DNA of 64,000 bases, taken from NCBI RefSeq assembly GCF_964340395.1, contig NC_135550.1, forward strand, positions 5,789,101 through 5,853,100, given 5' to 3'. The notes beneath the pieces are model-generated. The model was given only the letters and a program-made list of their open reading frames with translations, had not been told where the DNA came from and made no database searches. Of this stretch, positions 21,827 through 35,200 are shown piece by piece. The stretch comes from Glandiceps talaboti (taxonomy: Eukaryota > Hemichordata > Enteropneusta > Spengelidae). The position numbers were made by a program, and so were the translations under genes. Position 1 is the first letter of the stretch. Every line of letters starts with the position of its first letter.

Positions 21827-22802
21827 TTTCTGCCTTATTTCCTACTGCATACATGTGTGCCTTGAATAGCATCTTATGTTCACATATGAAGAGCAAGCTG
21901 AACAGAGTATGGTACTATAAATATGTTACACTTAAATACATTGAAACTTTTCCTGCATGGCTTTTAGGGATGTTTTGTTGTTGGAATTCTGGAATACAAA
22001 GTGTACTCAACTTGACATATTCTGCATAGACAAGAATCACACAATCAAGGAAGACACAGTTTAAAAATTCTACAAGTTTTAAACAGATAAGGAAGTAGAG
22101 ACATCTACGATCTCTATTAAAGTTTCAAAAATATCTTTATCAAACATTTTGGTTTGATATTTCTATGTGACATTATAAACAAACCGATACCTCTAGTCTT
22201 TTTTTTTTACTCTTTTAGCTCTGTCAGGATATGATCACCATTAAATGTCAGAAATATTGATGTTAAAAGACAATTTACAGAAAAAAATGTCATACATGAT
22301 ATAATCACCAATTTTTCTGACATAAAAGGGGAGCGCCAATTCAGCTAGGAAATAAAGGGTCTTGCCTTGTGGATTCAGCAATCATGCATATGTATGCAAT
22401 GAACAATGAATATTCATGACTATTTATCTGTAGGTAGTAAGCATTTAGGAGTTTAGAAATTTATGTGATGTAAAAAAAAAATTGTTTATGAAAATGCCCT
22501 AATTTCCTGAAGTATTAAAACAAAGCTGATCTCTCTGTTTACTGACATCTGATGGTATTCAAAATAAATCCGTTTTTGTGTTAGTCAGAGTGAGGATTTT
22601 AAAGTGCTCACTACAGAATGCAATGATCCGACAATGAATTTGTTGACCTAGCAGACTCCAAGATGGTGGGAGTAACATTTTGTAGAGCTGTAGAAATCAT
22701 GCCCATTAAAATAGAGAAATCTCTAGAGACAGTGAAGTAACGAAACTGTTAACTCCTATGTATGTAAATGTTTTCAAACAACCACCTGATGTATTAACAA
22801 AC

Positions 22803-23030
22803 ACACACCTGATTGGCCAATTAAACCATAAAGTTTGCACACTGTTGTTAACTGGCCAATCAAAGACTGTCTATTCACTGGACTGTAATGCAATAAACAA
22901 CAATTTGTCCTGATGTAAACACAAATCTGATTGGCCACTGAAACCGTAAAGTTGGTACATAGTTGTTAAATGGCCAATTAAAGACTATCTTGCATTCGTT
23001 GGCTTGTAATGCAATAAATGACAAGTCATC
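22803..23030. repeat. tandem duplication, about 118 bp x 2, in the GALNT 3' UTR
   Basis: Two diverged copies, each containing CTGATTGGCCA, AAACC.TAAAGTT, TTGTTAA.TGGCCAAT and GTAATGCAATAAA. They start about 50 bases beyond the GALNT stop codon and so should be in its 3' UTR. Each carries two ATTGGCC/GGCCAAT boxes. Confidence 0.8.
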
Positions 23031-23080
23031 ATCACAGTTTCAGCATCTTATCTGTGTGTTATTGGATGGTTCACTTTTCC

Positions 23081-23236
23081 CTACATCGCAAGTCTTTGTA
23101 AATCCCATCGTTGTGATTGGTCACTTGAATCACACATACCCACCATTAGTTTACTCTGAATACCTCTAGCCAGTCGACTGTCTAAACAAAGTCCACTTGC
23201 TTGGTGTTTCATTAGGTTGTCTTTATAACTCCATTT
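23081..23236 (-). CDS. GALNT16: GALNT last exon, third lectin repeat and stop
   Basis: 52 codons including TAG. Starts [20 protein letters not shown] after acceptor ATCAACAG, with the CLD motif, and ends with the QxW motif in [11 protein letters not shown]. Matches the gamma repeat of GALNT2 (KWEQ...LCLDSR...QQW). Confidence 0.95.
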   Translation of the reverse strand, partial: KWSYKDNLMKHQASGLCLDSRLARGIQSKLMVGMCDSSDQSQRWDLQRLAM

Positions 23237-26200
23237 CTGTTGATAGATGAAATAATATTATATGTAGGTGTCATTTTTTAAATGACATTAAAAAAAAATA
23301 GTAATGTGTGATTATATTTATGTATTTAATCACCAACTGATATGATATCTGGAATTCAAGACAATAATTTTATTATTTGTACCAAAGTTATGAGAATGAG
23401 ACGTTGATGAGTGTTTGCTTAATAATGATGACAGCAAACATGAAAATATGAAAATACTTGTGACATAATTGTTTTTTCTCACTAACATCCTTTGACTTGC
23501 AATGACAAGGCCTCTTATCCACTCATACTAAATATGGGAGAATACAACAGCAATCAAGGTTACAGCTTACTAAGTTAGACACAGACTAAAACTAATGTCG
23601 TTTGATGTGGTAGAGTACACAAGACAGTGATGCCACCTGTTGTTATAATCACCCTGTAATTATGAGAGTGATCACTGACGTCCCTAAATTTGTAAACTAC
23701 ACAATCATGGAAATTGTCAGAAACACCATCCTTCTGTGTGAGTGCACCATTCAATAACATATCTATCTCTCTTGAACATGCCCAGACAAAAGTTTTAGTT
23801 TGTCTATTTTAGTACCCTGAGACCACAATTGCCACAGTCATAACATCTAAATAATAACCTATAATATAATCTTACTTGTTTATTATCTCCTTTTCTACAG
23901 GGTGTTAGGAAAGCTTTAGAGTTTGGTTCATTAGATGCTACTGTTAGGCAAACCTCTTTATGACGAAGAGTTTCTTCTTTGGTCATCACCCACTCCTTAA
24001 AGAGGAAATGAAAATAGATGATGATATTATGGTGGCTTAGTGAATTAGTACACATTTTATACTACATACACGGATACATAAAGAGAAATACTTCAATGCT
24101 GAAATCTTGAAGACATTACAACTTTTTTTCTCTCATTTTGTACATAATGTAAACAGATGTAGTGCAATAAGACTACATGACCACAATGTGTCCTGGGATA
24201 ACAGCAAGGTTCTAGCCAGACTACAACTACTATACTATTATTGCTATGTCACGGATAAACTCACCTGATTGCCACCGTTGCCATGGCATTTATACAACGC
24301 CATTGTACCCATGCCATTGGGTTTAGATGATAAGCTGTCAAGGCACATTTCATCTTGCCTCATCTCAAAATATGTTTTTTCATCAGGAATTCTGGAAATT
24401 GCCAAAAGCATAAATGTATGTCAGTATACTTCTACACGTTACAAAATAAAGAAGTTAAGAAATTATCAGATATTACATGTATGTCGCCAATTCACAGGCA
24501 ATGAATACTTGACCAAGGTACTTTCTAATACTCATAAACTTCAGCACTGCAAACAAATTTTTATTTATTATGAGAAAGGACAAGTTAGTTTCAATAGTTT
24601 GCCTGTGCAAAATTAGAGTATTAAATTAAACCTGTACTAGCAGTAACTGGAACGTTTTCTTGAAAATGTTTTTTTTTGTAGGTACAATAACTTACTTGTA
24701 ATATCATAGATGGTGAGCAGTATTGCATCACCTTTGGGTAAACATACTTTTTGTAGCTGTAAACATGATAAATCAAATCAAATTGATTTTCGTGTCTGCA
24801 TCCAAAACTTAGCGTCCCCAATGGAGATTACGATTTCAAACTGTTTCTGTACTGTTTAGGATAATACTGACCCCTATTTTACATGTACAATGTCTCTCAT
24901 TTTTGGTATTAAATCACTTTCAGTGACTATAATGTGGTTGTCTGATCGAAAAATCATACTCCAGTTACAACAAGTACAGTTTGAACATGGTAACAGATTC
25001 AAACCTAGCTATCGCTCAAGATTTAAACTTGTCACTAGACTACCTACAGATAACATTGACCACTTATTAACAGATACAATGTCTTTTTATAAGTACACGA
25101 CCAATTTTTAGTGAATATATTTTGGTTATTTGATGAAAAAGTTCCCAGTTGCAGCTAGGGCAGGTTTAATTGTCTTTGGCAGAAGTAGGCAACATGTCAG
25201 TATCTCAAACTGACATTACAGTTGTATACAATACCTAAATTGACACTTACTTGAGATCTGGATATACATTTTGTAAATACCATTGAAAAGATTTACACTT
25301 CAAATCTTGTCTCAATTTCTTCCTGTCATCCACACTACAAAGTGAATACAACACACATAGATTTTTAATGCATAAGAATTGAAAATCACTTGAAAAATGG
25401 GTCAATTCTCTATGCTAAACAGTTGCTGATGGCATCATTTTGTCAAATATATCACAAAAATATGCACGATCATGAAACCATATTACCAGGGGTTTTCTAA
25501 AACAGAAAAATTCATCATTGGGTACAAGCACTCATTTACTAGTTGACTTACAGTTAATAGGAGTGTCAACAATGATGAAACTGCAGTCTAAGGACTTTCT
25601 CCAAATCAGTAATTATCATGCAGGCAAATAATTGTGAGAAATACTTGCACAACGAAAGGTGATGTTGTTGATTGCGACAGATACTAAATGTTCATGCACG
25701 GTATGTGATCTTAAATCTATATAAGCTTACTTGTATACAAAACACAGATAAAGACCGACAAAGGTACTGGAGACATCCATGCAGTTGTAAACAATCTTAA
25801 TGGTGTAATGTTCCTGTCTAAGCGTTATAGCCAAGATTTTTCATAATTTTCAAAATAAGAGTCCAGGAATGGAACCCAACTTTGCAACAGAGCACTGGCA
25901 AAAAACCTAAGAAGTATTGCTGATTCTTGTCGTTGGATGAATTTGGTGATAAATGATACAAAACTTTGGTATTTCCTTAGTATACATACTTTCCATATGG
26001 TTTGCCTTTAGCTGATGGTCTCGCTGCATAGAAATATTTCTTATATTCGTCCATCCATACTTCTGCTGTTCTTCTTGTATTTCTGTCAGAAAGTATATAA
26101 ATATGTGAATAAATCTTATAATAGAAGATATTTGTCTGGGCAAAGGGAACTCACGAGTATCTGGGGTAGGTACGGTAACAATGCACATATGCTGACTGAT

Positions 26201-29200
26201 CACTTGTACAACATCATATATTACTCTCTCTCTCTTAGGTCTGAAGGATACCTGTGGCTATGTGGCTCTGTCTTTGGGGAATGTGTGTGTTAGACCGACC
26301 TACAGTCCCTTGAGAAATTAGATGTATATGTCCCTTGCCACCAGTCACAATGTGCATATTCACGTTTGAATACACACTTCTATATGCAAATACTTTACAC
26401 CAGGGACTTTAATTACTAAGGTGAATGTCCTACAAATTACACCTTTTCTGACAAGCTCTGCCCTCTAGTGGTAAAAAGCAGAAATGACAACATTTTGACC
26501 TCATAAATTACTAGTACTCTTGAGAGTCTGTCATTCTTAGGAACAAAGATAGGAGAATAAAGTGCTGTTGTTAGCAGCCTTCCTGGTGAAGAGCGCCATC
26601 TAGTGGTAGCATTCAATAATTATTTAATGGTAAAATATGTTTAAAGTTGATTTCGGAGTTATTTGTCAAAGTATTTTACAGAATAATCTTTATTTTGGTG
26701 TCATTTCCCTGATGTCCTATCTGTTTTACAAGAGATTTTATTTTGAGTCTCGTTTTTCTGCTATACCCCCCACATAGTTACATGCTATACTCACTTTATA
26801 TAGGTATTAGCATTACCCTCTGGAAAAGTGTATGGATGTTTTTTACGGAATACATGTCCTACTCTGCTGCATGGAATGATTTCAAGACTGCCACCACACA
26901 TCCAAGTACGGAAGGAAATCTCTGCAAAAGTGAGATAAGATTATTAAAACACTGTTGAATCATATATCGGTGAAGGGCAGTCTTTTTATCAAGGCTAGAT
27001 ATGCAAATGTTACCATGTAATACAACAGACACAACCTACAAAAATTTGAAAATAAAGTTTCTTATCATATTATTGAAACTAACTGCGTTTTTTCCATCAT
27101 TACTGTTACATTCTGCCTCTAGAGAAGAACATTTACATAGTTATACACTTCCATGATCATTTTTTTCAAATCACATTGGTTTGTATGTCTTTCTCGTTTT
27201 GCTTCCTTTTTTTTTTAGAGTTAATCGACAACAAATCTACTCACCAAAGTTTTCACCACCCCATATATCCATCATGGTATCATACTGACCAAGGTAATTG
27301 AACCACTCTCTATCTATCATGAATAAACCACCAGCTATCATTGGTGTTCTGAAACAAACAAAAAAAATTGCAAGTTCTAAGTTGATCAGCATCATTCATT
27401 GTTAAACTAATGAAACCATCAAGTCTTGTTTCTTTAAAGTGACACAATCTGACTTCATTATATGTCGAAGTATTTCACTTCAATAAAAATCCCACAAAAC
27501 CTTGATTAAACTGTTCTAATATAAACTTTAGTTTGATGCATTGCATGTCGTCATTGACATTAAAACCATCTTCTGGTGATGTTAGCACAGTTGACAAGAG
27601 TTTCCTTAATATTTTAGTACCGCACGTACTAAATCTTATCTTTGAATATTTTTGTAATATACCTCAATATCAGGTTTGAGTTCTATCAATATCAAGTGCT
27701 GGTTTATTATGATTCAGTATAGCCTGTTTACTGTGCTGTCGAGATACATTTTAGTTAGCTGGTCATACCCCCTAGCCCCCCTATTCTTGTCATGATTACA
27801 TTTTCAATGCTGATAATAACAGATTGAAAATTCTCATCTAATAGCTTGGTCGATCACAGTGTAGTCCTTTCAACCCATGACAACTACTCAAACTATCATT
27901 ATTCAAATGAATCGATGTGCATAAATCTACACACACTGCGCTATATGAGGCAAAATCTTGTAGTGGACAGGTGATAATTTACATGTTATTTACATACGGT
28001 TATGTAAATTTTACCCTACAGGTGTTGAATAACAACTTGTGTGGAATGTATCATATGAAAATGTTCTCAACAGAAACAGAAGGCTAGGATGTATACATAT
28101 GACCACCTAACAACATATCTCAACAACACAGTAAACAGGCTAGATTCAGCATCTAGAGTTCTTTTTTTAACACGTGATGTGCAGCACAAATTACCTAAAT
28201 ACATAATTTATAAATATTATAAACCAAGCTTGTATCCCTTATTTTCTGCAGTGGCTGTTTGCATGCCAATCTCTATTTAGTAAATAAATTGCAACCATTC
28301 CAAATTTTTCTTTGTTCACTTCACGAAATAATGTAATACTCTTTATGTTCTAGATATATATACATCAAACCAATACCATATCCTACACAATCTCTACTTC
28401 CTCTATCAATTTGTATTATATGCAGACTGAAGCATTCAAATAACATCGGTGCTCAAAAACAAATTCTCAGCCTTTAGAATCCCACACTACGTTCCTAAGC
28501 CATCGTACACAGTCATATTGTACCCAGGGCACCAACATATCAACACAAATGGCAAACATACTTCCCCAAGTACATCTAATTCAGTTCTGATGTAAGTGAT
28601 GCCATTAGCCGCTCAATATCACTTTTTTCTCAAGACTACTTGCCTACGGAAGCACTTTATAAATTGAATGTCGATTGCTACTTGGTTTACATATGGATAC
28701 ACTTTGCACTGTCTCCTGTACATATCCCTAGTGAAAATTGCACTGTCTCCTGTACATATCCCTAGTGAAAATTGCACTGTCGCCTGTACATATCCCTAGT
28801 GAAAATTCTCACTTTTCATGGTCTACTGTATATATATCTATCCCTAGTGAAAATTCTTCAATTCAGATGATATTACTCTTTCCATCTGTTTAACACCCCC
28901 CCCCCCCCATAATATCCCATTAAAGGGGCACAGTACAGCTGTGAATATTCTTGACATCGTTTGCATCTGTGAGACACTATTTGTTATAGTTTGTACAGAA
29001 ACATATTTAATCATCCAATATCATGAGATGTGTAGCTTTGCATTTAGGCAAACTAAACATTCAAATTATTCCATGACATGTTAATTTTGGGGTACACCCA
29101 TAAATTATCAGTGACGTCACTACTGAAGAGAAACTGCAGATGTGTAAACTTGTCAATGCTCTTCGGAAATGTTTAGACTCGCATCAATTTCACACACAAA

Positions 29201-32200
29201 CCAATATGAATACAGTACTAGATGATTATTCAACCTTCACATAATTAGTATTTAGTTAATGGTATTTCAAGGTAACTATGTATCTTCAATGAATTTTCTG
29301 CTTGTTTCGAATTTGTAAAAAATATAAATGATATCTACTCAGTAAGGATTACCAACCTTCATAACGAAAATACAAATTGTAATTATTAAAATTCTGATTT
29401 TTTTAGATCAATTTATGACAATACTGGAGAACAATTATTGAGTAAAACATCTGATTCACTATTTCAATAATGGAATAGTGATTACTGTAACTGCATTGAA
29501 CATTCAATTATTTCCATCAATTTGCACTGGAGGCAGTGTAAATATTAATGGGAATAAACAATTGGAATTAAAAGAATTTGAACGTTTCTTTGATGATGAC
29601 AGCAATTGTCATTTTTTTTTAATCACAGAACGGACAGCACAGTGGCACCATCATTAAGTGGTCACACAAAGAAACAATTCTAATAATGGCCTGTATCTTA
29701 CGTAACACATACTGATCAATTTGATGTCTAGTGGGTTTGTCAACTGAAATCTATTACAACAAATATGGCCTTCCGCCTTGAATAGTGGAACTGATAATTG
29801 ATCATAAATTAAATAGCATGTAGACAAAAATAGAATTTAGCATTGTTACCATATTTCACACCAAGCACACAGATCACTTAAAGTCTGCTTTGATAAACAT
29901 CAAATAGTTGTTATATCATTCCATAAACACTATCACACACACAGTCACATGACACAGTCAATCATAATTTGATAACACCAAAGACTAAAACATTTTCTTA
30001 TTTAATATTGCACTATAAGTTACGAAAATATTATTAGGACATAAAAGTCATCATACAAGCACATTCATTATTTTTCTTTCTTTTTTTTCTTTTTTTTCTA
30101 CAGTTGTGTTAATTATGTTTTCTATCAGGAAAATGGTGATCAATTTCAACTGTTACATTAATCTCATATTCTTTGCCTGCTGGGCTGTTCTGCTGATAAG
30201 TGAAGGTGGGCGAGAGATAATGTCATAACTCACAATCACCTTGGGTTATGTTTTTTTTCAGTCAACTGTAAAACTGCTGAAATTAAGATCATAAAGCTGT
30301 CATTTGCTATCCATCATACTCTGTAATTACCTTTTTATTTTCTACCACTTGCATAAACAAAAGTTATCATAAATTTTATTGGGCAATGTGCACCGCAACC
30401 ATTAATTTTTTTGTCAAATGTAAAATTTTTTTTCAATAATTTTGTAAATTTAGGTATCACTATAACAAATGGAATATATCATTTGTAATTTACGCTTCAT
30501 TTTCTTCATAAACTGTAACTGTATAAACTCCCCCTTGCCCACCCCCCTCATTTGTCAACGTCTGTAGATTTCTTATCAATAATCTATCATTGTGTTACAC
30601 TCCTATAAACATTAATGACTGCAAATTGACTAGTTTTCTGACATTAACTACTTCACATATTTGAACAATCAGAAGACTGATACCAAGTGGGATAGTCAGA
30701 AAAATTTGATCACTTAACAATTCCCGCAAACACACCCACTCTCTAAATCCTTTCCTATGTCGCAGGAAAATTCAATATCTGTCAGAAAATTTTACAGACT
30801 CTGAGGCTCCTTAATATTATGTTCGCTAATTTTTTGTTATTGTAAATATGACCATTTCAGCCCAATTCAAATCTAACATTTATTTCTGCAACGGTCTGCA
30901 GAAGAAACATTAAAACATGCCAAAAGGGTTTAGCAGTAATTTTATTCAAATGTTGTTTTTTTAAATATAAATATCGTAAGAGCACTCTACCAAACCTGAA
31001 AACACCAAATTCAAGGTTATTCTCATGTGAGTATCACTGCATAAAAAGCTGAGTGAAAGAAGCCATTTGACGCATGTCACTTTAACAAGAACGAAGGGTT
31101 GGCAACACTGGTAGTATACTATACAGCGCCCTCCTGCAGTCATATGACAAATCTACATGATTGAACCAATAATAACAACTGAAGAATTTGGCTGAGTGAT
31201 CCAGCTGAAATATGCTAGGTAAATTATTTACACTTTACTGAGTTTGAAACCTACAAGATATGATTCAAGAACAAGGAAACAGTTAGTCTGGATGCCAACA
31301 CGGTATCAAATTATCTCTAACGCCCATAAAGAGAAATCTGGAGGTTTGGTGAAAGCTAGCACATACTACTAGACTAGGAAACAGTATTTTCTTCTTTTTT
31401 TTTTTTGGGGGGGGGGGGGAGGTGGGGGGTGGTTGGGGGGGGTTGAATTATGTCTTTGAAAGAGCTCAGTATTTAACTACAAAGACATGTATTACAGCAA
31501 TATCTAATATATTCAAATGTTGACATAACTGACTCTATTAGTCAGGTTTATGTAGACGGTAAATGTGAATTCACACAATATCATATTGAGTCCATATTCT
31601 ACCATATTAGCAAGTATTGAATTTGTCAAACAATAAAACCATATGCCAACTGAATAGTCCATGACGTAACAACTTGGTCAAGTACCTGTAAAAGTTACAC
31701 TATAATAGTAACATATTACATTCTTTTTTTAAATTACACAGCAGCAAACATGTCCATTCAAATGATAATGACTTAGGAGAGCCATACTTCATTAACTCTT
31801 TGTTTCTCATGACCCAACTAAGTTCTGGTGAAATTATTTAACAAACTGGCAGAATTAGAACAAAACCACAACATCGCTGTTTGTACGATGTCAACACCAT
31901 GAGTGCATTATTATCTGAAGGAAAAAATTATTTTTTATCGCTGAAATTTGGGAACTTCGTTTAACAAAATGGTTTAAAGTTCTTTCTGACTTTTAATTGT
32001 TATTTATTTTGTAAGTCATTCAGAATGTTAAAGTGTGATGGTATGATTATGAAATGAAAGTACCGCCAGCACAGACATAAACTTATGTTGTTTATCATTT
32101 TTTATGTGTAACTAACAGACTGCCTGCCTGACTGACTGACTGACTGACTGATTGACTGCCTGACTGACTGACTGACTGATTGACTGACTAACTAACTAAC

Positions 32201-35200
32201 TGACTGACTGACTGATTGAACTGACTAACTGACTGACTGACTGACTGAACTGACTAACTGACTGACTGACTGATTGACCCATGATTTTTAATGTGTTACA
32301 ATGAGAAACATAGAGTTAACTATGTGTGTGCTCAGTTAGGAAATTTCCATTTGTTTTTGAGTCGTTGTCTTTATTGTTAAACCAATAGTCAACATCCCAT
32401 AATACTTGCATGAATATTTTCATGAAAAGCATACGAATGAAAAATGGCAGAATTTTCATTTGTTATCTACACGTATCTCTATTTCCTTGTTGTACTAAAT
32501 GTTTTTTCCGACGTCATATCTTTATTTTCAGGATGGGATTATCAAGGAAACATGCCATATTTTCCCTTTACATTGTAAATATCTAAAAAAAACTACACAT
32601 TAAAACCATCTGATTTCCCCATATCTGAACATCGTGTTGTTCCGCCCTATCAGGCCATGAGTGATGCTGGCTGATAGTGTGGCAGGAGTATCTGTATCTT
32701 ACAGACTAAGTTTGCCCATCTCTGTTTAATACTTAGGAGTCAACCTTAGCTAAACATGTCATAGTATTTACAGTTCCTATCTACTTGCTTAGCTATATCA
32801 TTCACCAAAAGTGACTTGAATTTCAGACTCGCTCAGAGTTTATGAGTATGGAAGAATTTGTGGATGAAATTTAGCTGTTACTCTTTCATTTTTTAAGTGC
32901 TTGTATTAGGTGTAGCTTACCCTAAAACATTCACTATTATAGCAGTGTGTCATTAGAGCTGACAAAAGTTGCCATTTTATGAAAGATAATGAATTATTGC
33001 TCATATTGACCCTTGAATATAGAGTTTACCAAAATGATTTTTGTACTTTTCTTTTAAATTTGAAGGAGTTTCTTATACGAAAGTTTACAGTTTTTCATAC
33101 TATAAATTGTTATTTTGAATAAATGACTTGCAAGATCAAAAGGCTCTCACATACATTTTACCATCTACATTTTATCCCATCTTAATTTCACCATATACCT
33201 ATCATTGCTAGTAAATTTCACCCTTGGTAAATTTCATCATGTAGATTTCATTGCTATTGAATTTACCATCTACATTTCAGCCCTTGTTAATTTCACTGTG
33301 CACCTATCATTGCTAGTACATTTCACCCTGTCTATTTCACCCCTAGCAAATTTCATCCTGTAGATTTCGTTGTAAGTTAATCAAACGTCTCTCACATAAA
33401 TAAACGAATATATTCTTTTAATGTACATGTTTATATACATGGACATGTACACGCATTACATCAAAAAATTATTTTATCTTAAATGACAAAATGGGTAACA
33501 GTACAAGTATATGCATAATAGTGTCGACTTCCAATAATACAGTAAATACATGTATATTTCAGAAGCAAAATTTTACACTGAGCAGATTAGTTACCTATAC
33601 TAGAGGCCACTAATTTCCTGTACACTTTCAGTAGAGCTCCATAGAAAATCAAGATATCAATTATTTTCACTTTAATGTCAAGTTACTAGAATAGAGCAAA
33701 AAGACATGAAATTGGAACGAAATGTATAATATATTTATACTTGTTGTCACAGATGTGCATATAATTCTAATCAATCGCAACCTTATATAAGAAATAGTTC
33801 ACTTCAATCTAACCTTTAAAATGTAAAAAAGTTATGAAAAGCAAAGGTTTAAAATGTACTTTCCGCTAAAAGATGAATACTACTCCATTTATCTCCTTTT
33901 AATCAACCTTCTTATCAAACAGCCTTCAGACAACCCTGTTTAATCTCCAAAAGGACTACTCTACAACACATGTACACGCAATATACTTAACAGTCAGGTA
34001 TTATGTAAAGCTTGCCTATGTCACTTGATCCCTTACTAGTATAAAATATCATCATGACTGCCATGTCAGACATTTGAAATCAGCATGTAGTTGTCATTAC
34101 TCAAATGTCATGACTTTTCAACAATTTAGCAAAAAATGAATCGATATCGAAATGGAAATTATACGTCCAGACATTGTTCAAATTCTCGTTACGATAATCA
34201 TAAAGACTAATAGTTCACCGAACACTTATTTTTATACGTAGGAAATGGCATATTATCATATACATATGGTTTTGCGACATTATTAAAAACAAATTATGCA
34301 TGTTTGCATTCTTGTTTAATGACGAAATGTGAATGACAGTCACCTTATTAATAAACTGGTACAACAGATATCAAAAGTTACTTGTAAAATTATTAACCCC
34401 CTTTTTTTTGCACGAACGTATTGTCCATTAACTTGATTTCATCTTTGTTCTGACACAATATTCATCTAAACTAGCAATAAATTGAAAAGATCTTTGGTAG
34501 CATATGGTAAATTGTTAACTGATGTTGATCACATTTTAAGTGACATCAAAATAACTTTCATCATCAAGTACGTGACTGAAAATGTCTGTGGGTTTGATTA
34601 GCTTGGTTTCCTGACCTGAGATTGCGTGACATATATTCTCCATATCAATCAAACTGAAATGTATTCACATACGCCTTATGAATGACACTCATATATCACT
34701 ATTCATCTAAAAGTTGAAATTTTCTTTTGGTCCATGTATACTACGGTCTAAACCATTCAGGCAAAAATTGTAGAGTTTTATATCAGTGATAAATCTTAGC
34801 TAGAATCCAGTCATGTGGGGTATCTTGCTTTCACCATCTCCAACCATGCTTTCTCCATTTACTAATGTTTTATTCAAATCTGGAATTAGTTTACGATTTC
34901 CCTCAGTGATGACTGAATATGGTAATTAAGTTTACATGTATATATGATGTAACTCGATCAACCTTCTGTGTTGGTTCTTAACTCAGAAGACCTCTAACCC
35001 AGAGACCTGTCTTGATGTTACTATCTCAAGAAAGTCTCCACACTAATATATCCGAATGGATTTGTATTTGATAGTTTAAAATTCAGCACAGATTCTATTC
35101 AAAAAATTGAATTACTCTTAAGTGGCTTTAGTGTGGAGAGCTTCTTCAGATAGTAACGTTAAGACAAGTCTCTGGGCTATCATACTCAGTAATCGTCTAG

